Positions 15,529-24,784 of a stretch of DNA of 64,000 nt are shown here, in pieces. The notes below the pieces were generated by a model that worked only from the letters and a program-made list of their open reading frames with translations, did no database searches and was not told the origin of the DNA. Source of the stretch: Aquirufa lenticrescens (lineage in GTDB: Bacteria; Bacteroidota; Bacteroidia; Cytophagales; Spirosomataceae); contig NZ_CP049834.1 in the NCBI RefSeq assembly GCF_019916085.1, positions 465,501 through 529,500 on the forward strand, read 5' to 3'. Both the position numbers and the translations under genes were made by a program. Every line of letters begins with the position of its first letter. The stretch's first letter is position 1.

Positions 15529-15559
15529 TTTGAAATCCACATTCCTTTGGCTATTTTTA
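15529..15559 (+). promoter_or_regulatory. Promoter of the response-regulator gene
   Basis: TTTG (15529-15532), 19 bases, then TATTTTTA (15552-15559) matches the -33/-7 consensus except for the final G. The ATG is 28 bases further on, giving a short 5' leader. Confidence 0.65.
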
Positions 15560-15587
15560 CTCGTAATTGACGATAAAACAAGAATAT

Positions 15588-15956
15588 ATGAAAAAGGTAT
15601 TGATAGCGGAAGATAGCTCAGTGATCCAAAATCTAGCTAAGAAGATTTTAGAATTTCAAAATTTTGAGATCCACGCCGTAAAAAACGGACAACAAGTGTT
15701 AGATGAATTAGCTAAGGCTGATTTTGACATTATCTTATTAGATATCAATATGCCAGTAATGGATGGTATGGATTGCGCTCGTGCGGTTCGTGCATTAGCA
15801 GACGCGAAAAAAGCAGCCATTCCGATGATCGCCATCACAGGAAACGCGCGCAACTATTCGATGGATGATTTTAAAGCAGCTGGATTCAATGATTTCTTAG
15901 CTAAGCCTTTGAACTTCGATTCCTTGGTTTCTCAGGTGAAAGCCTTAACGGAATAA
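15588..15956 (+). CDS. Single-domain (CheY-like) response regulator
   Basis: 122 residues forming one receiver domain and nothing else. The acidic pocket is E8/D9, the phospho-acceptor is D52 in LLDINMPVMDG, the switch threonine is T84 (AITGNA) and the invariant lysine is K106 (LAKPLN). No output domain is present, so it signals by protein contact or passes phosphate in a relay. No histidine kinase lies nearby. A longer reading from a TTG at 15567 is not needed. The MBL hydrolase gene starts four bases after its stop. Confidence 0.9.
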   Translation: MKKVLIAEDSSVIQNLAKKILEFQNFEIHAVKNGQQVLDELAKADFDIILLDINMPVMDGMDCARAVRALADAKKAAIPMIAITGNARNYSMDDFKAAGFNDFLAKPLNFDSLVSQVKALTE

Positions 15957-15960
15957 AGAT

Positions 15961-16731
15961 ATGTCCCCTTCTAAAGTGACGTTTTTAGGAACGGGAACTT
16001 CGCAGGGGATTCCGATGATCGCTTGTGACTGCACGGTTTGTCAGTCCACTGATGAGCGAGATAAGCGGCTTCGTGTTTCGGTACACATCGAAATAGGAGG
16101 GAAGAGTTTCATTATCGATACGGGTCCAGATTTTCGCCAGCAGGTTCTTCGGGCTGGAATTAAGCGTTTGGATGCCGTACTTTACACACACGAACACAAA
16201 GATCATACGGCCGGAATGGACGATGTTCGGGGATTTAATTTCCACCAGCAATCGTCGATTCCTTTGTATGCCCGCGCTCAGGTCATAGAGCAATTGAAGC
16301 GGGAGTTTGCCTATGCTTTTGGCGATAATAAATACCCGGGAGTGCCAGAAATCGATGTCTATGAGATTGATGGAAAGCCCTTCACAGTGCAAGGAATAGA
16401 TATTCAACCCATCTTCGTAAAGCATTATTACTTAGATGTGTTGGGTTTTCGATTTGGGAATTTTGCCTATGTGACGGACGCGAATTCCATCGCCCAGGAG
16501 GAGCAAGATAAGCTACGAAATCTAGACGTTTTAGTCATCAATGCCTTGCGCAAGACAACCCATGTCTCTCATTTTACGCTAGCGGAAGCCCTCGAATTAA
16601 TCGCGAATTTACAGCCTAAACAAGCGTACATTACGCACATTAGTCACCAAATGGGCTTACACTCAACAGTGCAAAAAGAATTACCCCCTAACGTTTTTCT
16701 AGCCTACGACGGGCTTGTCTTAAACTCATAA
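15961..16731 (+). CDS. MBL-fold metal-dependent hydrolase (PhnP-like)
   Basis: 256-residue metallo-beta-lactamase-fold protein. The TGTSQGIP start (about 11-18) and a CDCTVC cysteine group (about 22-27) are typical of the PhnP/Lip-operon phosphodiesterase subgroup. The metal motif THEHKDHTAGMDD is at about 75-87, with YVTDAN and ITHISHQMG supplying further ligands. It probably hydrolyses a cyclic phosphodiester or a related small molecule; the substrate is not known. It is packed between the response regulator and the HAD gene with 4-base and 1-base gaps, so it is part of one transcript. Confidence 0.85.
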   Translation: MSPSKVTFLGTGTSQGIPMIACDCTVCQSTDERDKRLRVSVHIEIGGKSFIIDTGPDFRQQVLRAGIKRLDAVLYTHEHKDHTAGMDDVRGFNFHQQSSIPLYARAQVIEQLKREFAYAFGDNKYPGVPEIDVYEIDGKPFTVQGIDIQPIFVKHYYLDVLGFRFGNFAYVTDANSIAQEEQDKLRNLDVLVINALRKTTHVSHFTLAEALELIANLQPKQAYITHISHQMGLHSTVQKELPPNVFLAYDGLVLNS

Positions 16732-16732
16732 T

Positions 16733-17380
16733 ATGTCCTTCAAAGCGGTTTTATTCGATATGGATGGCGTGATCGTAGATAATCTACCGTATCACGTAGA
16801 AGCTTGGTTGCTTTTTTGCGAGCGAAATGGCATTCCATTAACGAAGGAGATTTTTTACAAGGAGTTAAACGGGATGAATTCGAAGGACACCTTCGAATGG
16901 TTTTATAAAAAGGAAATGACTCGTGCGGAGGTGGAAGTGCTAGAAGAGGAGAAAGAAGTACTTTACCGGGAGTTTTATGCTGAGCATAGAAAGCCGGCGG
17001 AAGGGCTTTTAGCTTTTTTGACCGAGTTGCGTTCTAGAGGAATAAAAACAGCCTTAGCGACCTCTGCGGGTCCAGGTAATATTGATTTTATTGTGGATGG
17101 CCTAGGCATTCGCGATCAATTCGATGCGATTATCGGGGGTGCTGAAGTAACAAAAGGCAAACCTGATCCAGAAATTTATCTAAAAGCGGCGGCCCTGGTG
17201 GGTGTAGATCCAGCCGATTGTTGGGTGATTGAAGACTCCCTACAAGGCATTGCGTCTGGATTAGCCGCCGGTGCGCGTGTGGTAGGAATCACCACCTCGC
17301 ATACCGCAGCAGAATTAGCCCACACCCAAGTGATTGCCCCTCATTTTATTGGTTTATACGATCAAATCGCTTCCCTATGA
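16733..17380 (+). CDS. HAD-superfamily phosphatase, beta-phosphoglucomutase-like
   Basis: 215 residues. Motif I is DMDGVIVDN with D9 and D11, motif II lies in ATSAG (about 110), motif III is the lysine in KGKPDPEIYLKAA, and motif IV is EDSLQGI. The helical cap between residues ~18 and 80 places it in the PGMB/phosphatase subgroup of HAD-IA enzymes. Likely substrates are sugar phosphates. Its stop overlaps the start of the metalloprotease gene by four bases (ATGA). Confidence 0.85.
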   Translation: MSFKAVLFDMDGVIVDNLPYHVEAWLLFCERNGIPLTKEIFYKELNGMNSKDTFEWFYKKEMTRAEVEVLEEEKEVLYREFYAEHRKPAEGLLAFLTELRSRGIKTALATSAGPGNIDFIVDGLGIRDQFDAIIGGAEVTKGKPDPEIYLKAAALVGVDPADCWVIEDSLQGIASGLAAGARVVGITTSHTAAELAHTQVIAPHFIGLYDQIASL

Positions 17381-19980
17381 AAAATCTGCTAGTCTTATTA
17401 TTGTGCATCTGCACCGTCACTTTTGCCCAAAAAGGACGCTTTAAAATGGAGATGGTGCCGGGTAAAATGATCAAAGAATATACGCCCGAGTACATGGGTT
17501 TGAAACGGGATTTACCAGAAGGGTATACCGAAAATATGCGGGCCATTTTAGCGCAAGCGGCAGCGATAAAGTTAGATGCCTCTACCCAAACCAAAGCATC
17601 AGCAAACATCGTTGTCACTTACGAGACGGTTCCGCCAGCGGATGTGAAGACGGTTTTTGAGAAGGCGGCGGCGACTTGGTCTACCGTGTTTTCGTCTGAT
17701 GTGCCTATTAATGTCTATGTGAAATGGGCGTCACTCTCTGCGAATGTATTGGGTAGCGCAGGCGCCTCAGTGAATGTTCGAAATTTTGTGGGGGCGAATC
17801 GGTTGAATACGTTTTATCCCATTGCTTTGGCAGAGAAAATGTCCCATAAGAACTTAAATGGAACAAATCCGGATATCGTAGCGACCTTTAATTCTGATTT
17901 TACCGCTTGGTATATAGGGACTGATGGCGTGCCCACGATAAATCAAATCGATTTGTATTCGGTGGTATTGCACGAGATGGGGCACGGTTTAGGTTTCATT
18001 GGTCAGGTGAATGTAGATAATGGAGAGGCTGGTTATGGTTATCCGGGCATTTTTGACCAGTATATGGTGAACGGGGCTAATGTCGCTCTAATGGATACGA
18101 ACAGCTTTAAGAATCCTTCGGCTGCTTTATATACGCAAATTACCTCAGGTAAAATCAACCTTTCTTCTCCTTCCATTTTACGTGAGAACGGTAGTGCAGG
18201 GAAATTGTACACTCCTGCTACTTATTCGGATGGATCCAGTATTTACCACGTGGATCAAGTGAAATATAAGGTAGGTGATGCAAATGCGTTGATGACTCCC
18301 CAAATCGCGCGCGGTGAGGTAACCCGCAGCATTGGACCCATTGTGACTTCGGCTTTTAATGATTTTGGCTGGTATTCTTCGAATTTGATCGGAGAGGAAT
18401 ATAGCGATACGGAGGATCAGGCTTCAGATAAAGTGTTTTCAGTGCAGGTATATTCGGATACGCTTTGGGATGAATCCTCCTTAAAACTGTATCTAGCAAT
18501 CAATTCTACCACTTTTAATCCAATTTCCACTTTTACAAAAACAGGCAATACCTATTCTTATTCGTTGCCTAAAAGTGCGACGTCCAGAAATATCAAGTAC
18601 TACTGGTATGCGCAGGAGAAGTCTGGAAAGAAATTTGTGACACCGGCGGAGGCACCTGTGATTTCTGGGACACGTTTTGGTAGTTATTTTGAGTTTAATA
18701 TTGCTCCTGATACGACCAAACCGGAGGTGGTTTATTCCAATCCGTTGAAATATATTTTCACTTCGCAGACCACAGTTCCGCTACCTACTTTGCTAGCGGC
18801 GGATAATATCGGGATCGACACGATATATATGGAATATTCCATCAATAGCGGTGCCACAATTCGCAAAGGCTTTAAAAAGGTAGCTGGTTTGAGTTTTAGT
18901 TTTACGAATAGTTTTGATTTTGCGTCCGGATTATTGAAGGCAGGGGATGTCATTAAATACCGGATTATCGTAAAGGATAAGGCCAAAACCACGAATACCG
19001 TCACCCTTCCGGCTACCGGAAACTACGAGTTTGTTGTGATAGGATTACAGGCAGCTGCGGCGAATTACAAACAGAATTTTGACACACCTCCTAACACAGA
19101 TTTCTACCTAAAAGGCTTCAGTTTTACCCAGCCTTCTGGGTTTTCTAGCATTGGTTTGCACAGTGCCCACCCGTATGCGGATGGATCTGAGGAGTCCTAT
19201 AATGGCGCTGGAGGTTCGGACAAGTTTACGAATAATGATGCAGTCTTGTTGAAGCCTATCACGGTTAGAGCAGATACGTCGAGGATTTATTTTGATGAGG
19301 TAGTTTTAGTGGAGCCGGGCGAGTCAGGTGCTTCGTTCTTGAATACGGATGGCTCGGTGAATCGTAGTTTTTATGATTATGTGACGGTTCAGGCTTCGAA
19401 TGATTCCGGAAAAAACTGGTATAATTTAATCAATGGTTGGGATTCGAATTTCTCTACGACTTGGTTAAATGCCTATAATTCGGGATTTGACTCGAAAGGC
19501 AATTCAACCGGGGAGGGTACGTCTGCTTTGGTCAAAAAACGAGAAATTGATATTCTATCCTCAGGTAAATTTAAAGCTGGCGATCAATTGATCTTCCGCT
19601 TCCGTCTTCACGCGGACGTAGGGGCTCACGGCTGGGGCTGGGCGATAGACAATTTGAATATTCAGGGTTCGGTAGCTCCGCCACCGCCACCGTTGGTTTT
19701 AGCGGCAGAACCGTTTACTTTATTGCCAGAATTGAGATTATCTCCTAATCCGTCCTCTCGCCTAGTCCGTGTACAATTAGCTGTAGGATCACAGGAGGAA
19801 GATATAAGAGTAGGGATTCTAGGATTTGCTGGCCAATGGGTTCAGCAGGAAATTGTTTCCGTGAAGGGGGGATATTTGGATAAGCAGCTCGACATTTCAA
19901 CCTTGCCTGCTGGAACGTATTTTGTCCAAGTCATCACGAATAGAAATGTATATAATAAGCGAATTATTGTGGTTCGCTAA
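17377..19980 (+). CDS. T9SS-secreted HExxH metalloprotease with C-terminal sorting domain
   Basis: 867 residues. A signal peptide (LLVLLLCICTVTFA, cut before QKG near 19) is followed by a protease domain with HEMGHGLGF: H199, E200 and H203. The third metzincin position (HExxHxxGxxH) is G209 instead of His, so any third ligand must lie elsewhere. ANALMTPQI near 305 may be the Met-turn. Ig-like and jelly-roll regions follow (about 350-760), then a Pro-rich linker (APPPPPL). The tail LRLSPNPSSRLVRVQL to the basic end RIIVVR is a type A T9SS C-terminal domain. It is expected to be exported across the outer membrane. It is the last gene of the response regulator-MBL-HAD run. Confidence 0.83.
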   Translation: MKNLLVLLLCICTVTFAQKGRFKMEMVPGKMIKEYTPEYMGLKRDLPEGYTENMRAILAQAAAIKLDASTQTKASANIVVTYETVPPADVKTVFEKAAATWSTVFSSDVPINVYVKWASLSANVLGSAGASVNVRNFVGANRLNTFYPIALAEKMSHKNLNGTNPDIVATFNSDFTAWYIGTDGVPTINQIDLYSVVLHEMGHGLGFIGQVNVDNGEAGYGYPGIFDQYMVNGANVALMDTNSFKNPSAALYTQITSGKINLSSPSILRENGSAGKLYTPATYSDGSSIYHVDQVKYKVGDANALMTPQIARGEVTRSIGPIVTSAFNDFGWYSSNLIGEEYSDTEDQASDKVFSVQVYSDTLWDESSLKLYLAINSTTFNPISTFTKTGNTYSYSLPKSATSRNIKYYWYAQEKSGKKFVTPAEAPVISGTRFGSYFEFNIAPDTTKPEVVYSNPLKYIFTSQTTVPLPTLLAADNIGIDTIYMEYSINSGATIRKGFKKVAGLSFSFTNSFDFASGLLKAGDVIKYRIIVKDKAKTTNTVTLPATGNYEFVVIGLQAAAANYKQNFDTPPNTDFYLKGFSFTQPSGFSSIGLHSAHPYADGSEESYNGAGGSDKFTNNDAVLLKPITVRADTSRIYFDEVVLVEPGESGASFLNTDGSVNRSFYDYVTVQASNDSGKNWYNLINGWDSNFSTTWLNAYNSGFDSKGNSTGEGTSALVKKREIDILSSGKFKAGDQLIFRFRLHADVGAHGWGWAIDNLNIQGSVAPPPPPLVLAAEPFTLLPELRLSPNPSSRLVRVQLAVGSQEEDIRVGILGFAGQWVQQEIVSVKGGYLDKQLDISTLPAGTYFVQVITNRNVYNKRIIVVR

Positions 19981-20001
19981 GGCCTAGCAAAGCTTTTTAC
20001 T

Positions 20002-20009
20002 TATCTTTG
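20002..20009 (+). promoter_or_regulatory. -7 box of accD
   Basis: TATCTTTG is an exact TAnnTTTG, 26 bases before the accD ATG. The expected -33 position (19979-19982) reads AAGG, so the upstream element is weak or absent. Confidence 0.5.
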
Positions 20010-20035
20010 TAGACTTAATCATTAAAATTAGCACT

Positions 20036-20878
20036 ATGTCTTGGTTTTCAAGAAAAGAAAAAGGAATTGTCACCCCCACCGCTTCTAAATTAGATGCCCC
20101 TGATGGTTTGTGGTACCAATGTCCTTCTTGCAAAAAAGCGATTCATACGCGCGAACACCGTCTGTTTGCCTACACTTGTTCTGGTTGTAATTACCACGAA
20201 AAAATCGGTTCTCAAGACTATTTTGAGTTGTTATTTGACAATTCCCTTTACACAGAATTAGATCCAATGATGGGTTCAGGTGACCCATTAGAGTTCACGG
20301 ACACGAAAAAATACACTGATCGTATTAAAGCTACGGAATACAACACGGGCTTGAAAGATGCGGTTAGAACAGCTTACGGTGATATTAATGGATTGCCTAT
20401 TTGCATCTCAGCCATGGACTTTAACTTCATTGGAGGATCGATGGGATCCGTGGTGGGAGAGAAGATCACTCGTGGTATGCGCCACTCCTTAGAGACAGGA
20501 AAGCCATTCTTAATGATTTCTCGCTCTGGTGGTGCCCGTATGATGGAGGCAGGTTTCTCTTTAATGCAGATGGCCAAAACCTCTTCCTTAATCGCCCTCC
20601 TCGCAGAAGCTAAGATTCCTTATATCTCCTTAATGACCAACCCAACAACGGGTGGTGTTACCGCTTCTTTCGCGATGCTAGGAGATTTCAATATCGCAGA
20701 GCCCGGTGCTTTAATCGGTTTCGCTGGCCCTCGCGTTATCAAGGAAACCATCGGTAAGGATTTACCTAAAGGATTCCAAAGCGCCGAGTTCGTAGAAGAG
20801 CACGGTTTCTTAGACTTTATCGTCGATCGCAAAGATTTGAAAGACAAATTGAGTTCCTTGTTAGGGATGTTGAAATAG
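20036..20878 (+). CDS. accD: Acetyl-CoA carboxylase carboxyltransferase, beta subunit
   Basis: 280 residues. An N-terminal zinc ribbon with C29, C32, C48 and C51 (CPSC...CSGC) precedes the crotonase-like carboxyltransferase fold, with MDFNFIGGSMGSVVGEK (about 123-139), SRSGGARMMEAG and NPTTGGVTASFA. It works with AccA, not in this window, and with the AccB/AccC encoded at 46.3-48.1 kb to make malonyl-CoA. It is alone between a -7 box and a strong terminator, so it is expressed separately from accBC. Confidence 0.95.
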   Translation: MSWFSRKEKGIVTPTASKLDAPDGLWYQCPSCKKAIHTREHRLFAYTCSGCNYHEKIGSQDYFELLFDNSLYTELDPMMGSGDPLEFTDTKKYTDRIKATEYNTGLKDAVRTAYGDINGLPICISAMDFNFIGGSMGSVVGEKITRGMRHSLETGKPFLMISRSGGARMMEAGFSLMQMAKTSSLIALLAEAKIPYISLMTNPTTGGVTASFAMLGDFNIAEPGALIGFAGPRVIKETIGKDLPKGFQSAEFVEEHGFLDFIVDRKDLKDKLSSLLGMLK

Positions 20879-20903
20879 AAGTAGTTCAGCAATTTAATGA
20901 ATA

Positions 20904-20935
20904 AAAAAAGCCCACTATCTCTAGCGGGCTTTTTC
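20904..20935. terminator. Bidirectional terminator between accD and the zinc-ribbon gene
   Basis: AAAAAAAGCCC (20904-20914 region) pairs with GGGCTTTTT (20927-20935), with A-runs on one side and T-runs on the other. It serves accD on the plus strand and the convergent gene at 20953 on the minus strand. Confidence 0.85.
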
Positions 20936-20952
20936 ATTGTATTTTATTGAAA

Positions 20953-21762
20953 TTACTCAGCAGCAGCTGCTTCTGCTTTTGGTGCAGCTTTAGCGCGCGA
21001 TTTCTTTTCTTTCTCTGGTGCTGGAATCACATCTTCCACACCTGCGAATACGCGTCCGCAATGCTCGCAAACTAAGATTTTCTTCTTGTCTTTGATGTCT
21101 GTTTGACGTTGTGGTGGAACAGAGCTGAAACAGCCGCCACAAGCACCACGCTTCACTAAAACTACGGCTAAGCCGTTACGTGCGTTGTCGCGTAATTTTG
21201 TGTATGATTTGAAAAGACGCTCGTCTACCGTTTTCACCGCTTTCTCACGATCTTTCAATGATTTTTGCTCATCTTCTTCGCTTTCAGCGATGATCACTTG
21301 CAATTCATTTTGTTTGATTTCAAGGTCTTTCTTGCGCTCGAATAAATTCGATTCAACGGAAGCGATTTCGTCGTTTTTGTTCAAAACTTTGAAGTCGATT
21401 TCTTTGATACGCTTGTCAGCAATTTCCATCTCGATTCCTTGCAATTCAATTTCTTTAGAAATCGCATCGAATTCGCGGTTATTGCGCACATTCATTTGTT
21501 GTTCCTTGTACTTTATGATTAAGTTATCAGAGTTTTTCTTTGCGATTCTGTAGTTAGCAATTTGCTCTTCAAAATCAGCTACGTCTTGCTGGAATTTAGC
21601 CAAACGAGTCTCTAAACCCATGATCTCATCTTCTAAATCACGAACTTCTTCGGGTAAATCACCACGAACTTTGCGTATAGAATCTAAGTTTGTATCAATT
21701 GTTTGAAGCTTTAATAGAGCCTCTAACTTTTGGGCAATCGTTGTTTCGGTAACTGTAGCCAT
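20953..21762 (-). CDS. Coiled-coil protein with C4-type zinc ribbon
   Basis: 269 residues. Positions ~10-195 are a long antiparallel coiled coil (heptads rich in E, K, I and L). A C4 zinc ribbon follows, with GACGGC and VCEHCG supplying four cysteines (about 207-240), then a low-complexity Lys/Ala/Glu tail. The family (DUF164/zinc-ribbon, related to chlamydial CdsZ) is widespread, and its role is not settled; nucleic-acid binding or a chaperone-like function has been proposed. It lies 39 bases after the Nif3-family gene, a conserved pairing in Bacteroidota. Confidence 0.85.
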   Translation of the reverse strand: MATVTETTIAQKLEALLKLQTIDTNLDSIRKVRGDLPEEVRDLEDEIMGLETRLAKFQQDVADFEEQIANYRIAKKNSDNLIIKYKEQQMNVRNNREFDAISKEIELQGIEMEIADKRIKEIDFKVLNKNDEIASVESNLFERKKDLEIKQNELQVIIAESEEDEQKSLKDREKAVKTVDERLFKSYTKLRDNARNGLAVVLVKRGACGGCFSSVPPQRQTDIKDKKKILVCEHCGRVFAGVEDVIPAPEKEKKSRAKAAPKAEAAAAE

Positions 21763-21801
21763 TATTCTATTTTATTTGAATTGTCTAAATTCTATCCTTT
21801 A

Positions 21802-22896
21802 TCAGGCGTTGAATACAGGATTTGTATTTGTTTCGCTTTTCAGGAGAACCGCAAAAGTACTAATTTTTTTTGATAAATAGTCATGTATCGCATCAATAAT
21901 CATGACTTCTGACTCGTAATGCCCCACATCGATGATTAAACATTGATTTTCTGCATCAAAAAATTCGTGGTACTTAATATCAGCCGTTATATAGGCGTCA
22001 CAACCTTGTTTTACAGCTTCTTTTATTAAGAAACTTCCAGCTCCACCACAAACAGCCACCTTTGAGATAGGCCTTGAGGGTAATGCCGTGTGCTTGAGGG
22101 CTTTGAGGCCTAGACGTTTTTTGACAAAAGTAATAAAATCCTCAGGTGTCAAGGGTTTTTCCAAAGTTCCTACATAGCCTGAACCTACATCTTGCCACGA
22201 ATTATCGAGCGAATGAATGGAATAGGCCACCTCTTCGTATGGATGGGCAGCTTTGAGCGCGCTCAAAATCTGACCGGAGAGATGGGTAGGGAAAATCATC
22301 TCCACCTTCACTTCGTTCACCTCAGATAAGCTGCCAGCTGATCCCGTATGCGGATTTGCCTGCGAGGAAGGCTGAAAACGTCCTAAACCCTCCTGTGTAA
22401 AGCTACAATTTGAATATTCGCCTATATTTCCTGCTCCAGCGGCATGCAAAGCCTCTCTTACAGCTTTTTCGTGCGAAACAGGAACATAATACTGCAAGGC
22501 TTTTAAGGCATCGCGCATCGGTTTCATCACCTGACCTGAAATGCCTAATTTCGACGCTAAATGATAACTTACCCCTTTAGGAGCATGATCTAAATTCGTG
22601 TGGGAAGCGTATAAGGCAATATTGTTTTGAATAGCCTTTATGACTGTTCGTTCTACGTAGTTCGCGCCAGTTATTCGCTTCAAACCGGAGAAAACGATGG
22701 GGTGGTGGGAGATAATGAGATTGCATCCTTTTTTGATAGCTTCCTCAACCACTTCTTCCGTGCAATCTAGGCTGATTAATACGCCTTTGACTTCCGTAGA
22801 AGCATCACCCACTAGTAACCCTGCGTTATCATAGGATTCTTGCCAGGCTACAGGTGCCCAAGCTTCCATCTGCTTACAAATCTCTCTTATTTGCAT
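21802..22896 (-). CDS. Nif3/YqfO-like dinuclear metal-centre protein
   Basis: 364 residues from the ATG at 22896; upstream starts at 22998 give an unsupported 34-residue extension. The NIF3 halves flank an inserted YqfO-type domain: SYDNAGLLVGD and LIISHHPIVFSGLKRI (metal-binding His pair) at the N-terminus, the insert around residues 150-255 (YVPVSHEKAVREALHAAGAGNIGEYSNC-type), and GDKG-like CGGAGSFLI, ADIKYHEFF and DVGHYESE at the C-terminus. The hexameric protein has been linked to GTP cyclohydrolase-like or metal-related roles without a firm function. It is transcribed with the zinc-ribbon gene. TTTG-N18-TAGATTTC upstream is a possible promoter. Confidence 0.86.
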   Translation of the reverse strand: MQIREICKQMEAWAPVAWQESYDNAGLLVGDASTEVKGVLISLDCTEEVVEEAIKKGCNLIISHHPIVFSGLKRITGANYVERTVIKAIQNNIALYASHTNLDHAPKGVSYHLASKLGISGQVMKPMRDALKALQYYVPVSHEKAVREALHAAGAGNIGEYSNCSFTQEGLGRFQPSSQANPHTGSAGSLSEVNEVKVEMIFPTHLSGQILSALKAAHPYEEVAYSIHSLDNSWQDVGSGYVGTLEKPLTPEDFITFVKKRLGLKALKHTALPSRPISKVAVCGGAGSFLIKEAVKQGCDAYITADIKYHEFFDAENQCLIIDVGHYESEVMIIDAIHDYLSKKISTFAVLLKSETNTNPVFNA

Positions 22897-22969
22897 ACCA
22901 ATACGTTCATTTTGACTGCAATTTAGGAAATCTAATGGTATATTTAACCTTTCAAATTTATCCAATCCT

Positions 22970-23407
22970 ATGCGAATTAGACCAGCTGTGCTCATCATCG
23001 AAAATAATCATGTGCTTTTTATGCGCTATGATTATCCCGGGGGCAGCAAATTTGCTTTGCCAGGGGGTAATGTCGATGCAGGAGAAACATTTCCGGTTTG
23101 CATTGCTCGCGAGTGCGAAGAAGAACTAGGCATTGAGGTAGAGGTGGGTGATTTGATTGCTGTAGGTCAAGTACACGCAACGGCTGATTTCGCAGCTTGT
23201 GCCCACCTGATTTTTGAAGGAGATATTGTGGGCGGAATTCCACAGTTGCATTTAGAAGAAACGACGGCAAATGATTTAGTTTGGGTTCCTGCGGATAAAA
23301 TAGCGGAATTGAATGTCTATCCTGCACTAAATGACGCCATCCTTGATTTTATTCACACGGGGAAGAAAGGTCAATATGTGGGAACGCTTAAGCAGATTTG
23401 GCTTTAA
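22970..23407 (+). CDS. Nudix hydrolase
   Basis: 145 residues with an intact Nudix box: GGNVDAGETFPVCIARECEEELGIEV (about 32-57), so the catalytic RExxEE is retained (as REcEEELG). It hydrolyses a nucleoside diphosphate linked to another moiety; the exact substrate cannot be read. It is divergent from the Nif3 gene. Its 3' end overlaps the convergent symporter gene by 20 bases. This one looks catalytic, unlike the degenerate Nudix domain at 11.1 kb. Confidence 0.88.
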   Translation: MRIRPAVLIIENNHVLFMRYDYPGGSKFALPGGNVDAGETFPVCIARECEEELGIEVEVGDLIAVGQVHATADFAACAHLIFEGDIVGGIPQLHLEETTANDLVWVPADKIAELNVYPALNDAILDFIHTGKKGQYVGTLKQIWL

Positions 23408-24764
23408 TTTGATTTCCCATCAGCAAGCCAATCAATCCGGCCAGTAGACCAAACCATACTGCTGGAATTTCTGACGGGCTGATAAAGTGAAAATAGCCCC
23501 AAAAAACCAATCCCAATACCATACTCAAGTGACTTCCCCAAGGTGTCGTTCTCTTCCACCAAAGTCCTGCATTTAGCGGAATAAAGAGGGAAACGAGGCT
23601 GAAGGCTGAAGCTTCGCCCACGAGTTCGAAGATGTTTTGGCGTTCTATGGCCATAATGATACAAGCCAAAGTCACTAAAACCACCGATACCCGGATAAAT
23701 AGTAACACGATTTTGTCAGAAGGACGGCGCATCAAAGGTTTCAAAATGTTTTCACCCAGAACGGAGGCCGGGGCTAGAATCGCACCCGAAGTCGTACTTA
23801 ATAAGGCTGAAAGTAGCGCCCCTAAAAACAAGACTTGCATCGCCCGTGGAGTAAATTTCATCACTAAAGTAGGGATCAACAAATCGTCTTCAGCCAGTAG
23901 CGAAGGGTATAATCGAACCGCAATAAAAGCAATCAATAAGGGTAATAAGGCAACCGTCAGGTACATCGCGCCAGCGGCAATACTCGCTCTCGCGGCTACT
24001 TTTTCACTCTTCGCGGACATGACACGCTGAAAAATATCTTGCTGCGGAATGGATCCCAAGCCGATTGTAATCCAGGCCGCGCCGTAGACTAGCCAATCTT
24101 TCCACGTGTTTTCTCTGGGGATGGCTCGGAAAAAACCTTTAGGTTGTGAAGAGATGAGTTGGTTGAAATCTGGGACTTTGGCCCATAACAAATAGGCTAA
24201 AAATAACAGCCCAGCAATGAGGATAATGTTGTGGAAAAAGTCCGTCACCGAGATCGACCACATACCTCCTAACAGGGTATAGGCCATCACTAAGAGTGCG
24301 CCTATGATGATTCCCATTTCCACAGAAATAGGCAATAAAAGGTGCATCGTGAGCCCTAGTGCCACTAATTGTGCAGAAATCCAACCGAAATAGGATGGGA
24401 TCATAATCACCGCCGAAAGCTTCTCTGAAAAGGCTCCAAAACGCAAACGGAAATAATCACTAAAGGTCAAAACCGGCAATGGATACAGTTTTCGCGCATA
24501 AATGGCTCCCACTAAAAACAAGCCGACCGCCGCGCCAAAAGGTTCCTCAATAATAGCTAAAACGCCACCGTGCACGAATTCCTTAGGCGCACCTAAAATT
24601 GTTTCAGACCCGAACCAAGTTGCGAAAGTCACCATCGTGGCTAAGGCAAAGGGCAACGAACGACCTGCTAACACGAAATCCTGCGTGGAATTCACCTTTT
24701 TACTAGCCCACCAGCCCACGGCCAGGTTCAAAGCGAGGTAAAAAATGACAAAGCCTACGAGCAT
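23388..24764 (-). CDS. Sodium:solute symporter (SSS family)
   Basis: 458 residues, almost entirely membrane-spanning (about 13 hydrophobic segments). Family markers are the N-terminal VGWWASKKVNSTQDFVLAGRSLP (about 16-38), the ATWFGSETILGAP helix, and GLGSIPQQDIFQRVMSAKSEK (about 236-256), the conserved loop after TM7. It carries a solute (sugar, amino acid or organic acid) with Na+ across the inner membrane. The substrate is unknown and no dedicated catabolic gene is adjacent. It is divergent from the PBP4-type gene. Confidence 0.88.
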   Translation of the reverse strand: MLVGFVIFYLALNLAVGWWASKKVNSTQDFVLAGRSLPFALATMVTFATWFGSETILGAPKEFVHGGVLAIIEEPFGAAVGLFLVGAIYARKLYPLPVLTFSDYFRLRFGAFSEKLSAVIMIPSYFGWISAQLVALGLTMHLLLPISVEMGIIIGALLVMAYTLLGGMWSISVTDFFHNIILIAGLLFLAYLLWAKVPDFNQLISSQPKGFFRAIPRENTWKDWLVYGAAWITIGLGSIPQQDIFQRVMSAKSEKVAARASIAAGAMYLTVALLPLLIAFIAVRLYPSLLAEDDLLIPTLVMKFTPRAMQVLFLGALLSALLSTTSGAILAPASVLGENILKPLMRRPSDKIVLLFIRVSVVLVTLACIIMAIERQNIFELVGEASAFSLVSLFIPLNAGLWWKRTTPWGSHLSMVLGLVFWGYFHFISPSEIPAVWFGLLAGLIGLLMGNQIKAKSA

Positions 24765-24784
24765 TCTTTTGATTAAAATGAGCC

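Noticed and set aside
22911-22946. Possible plus-strand promoter for the Nudix gene (TTTG and TATATTTA)
   Set aside because: The spacing is 24 bases rather than 19-20, and a better-spaced pair exists for the divergent Nif3 gene.
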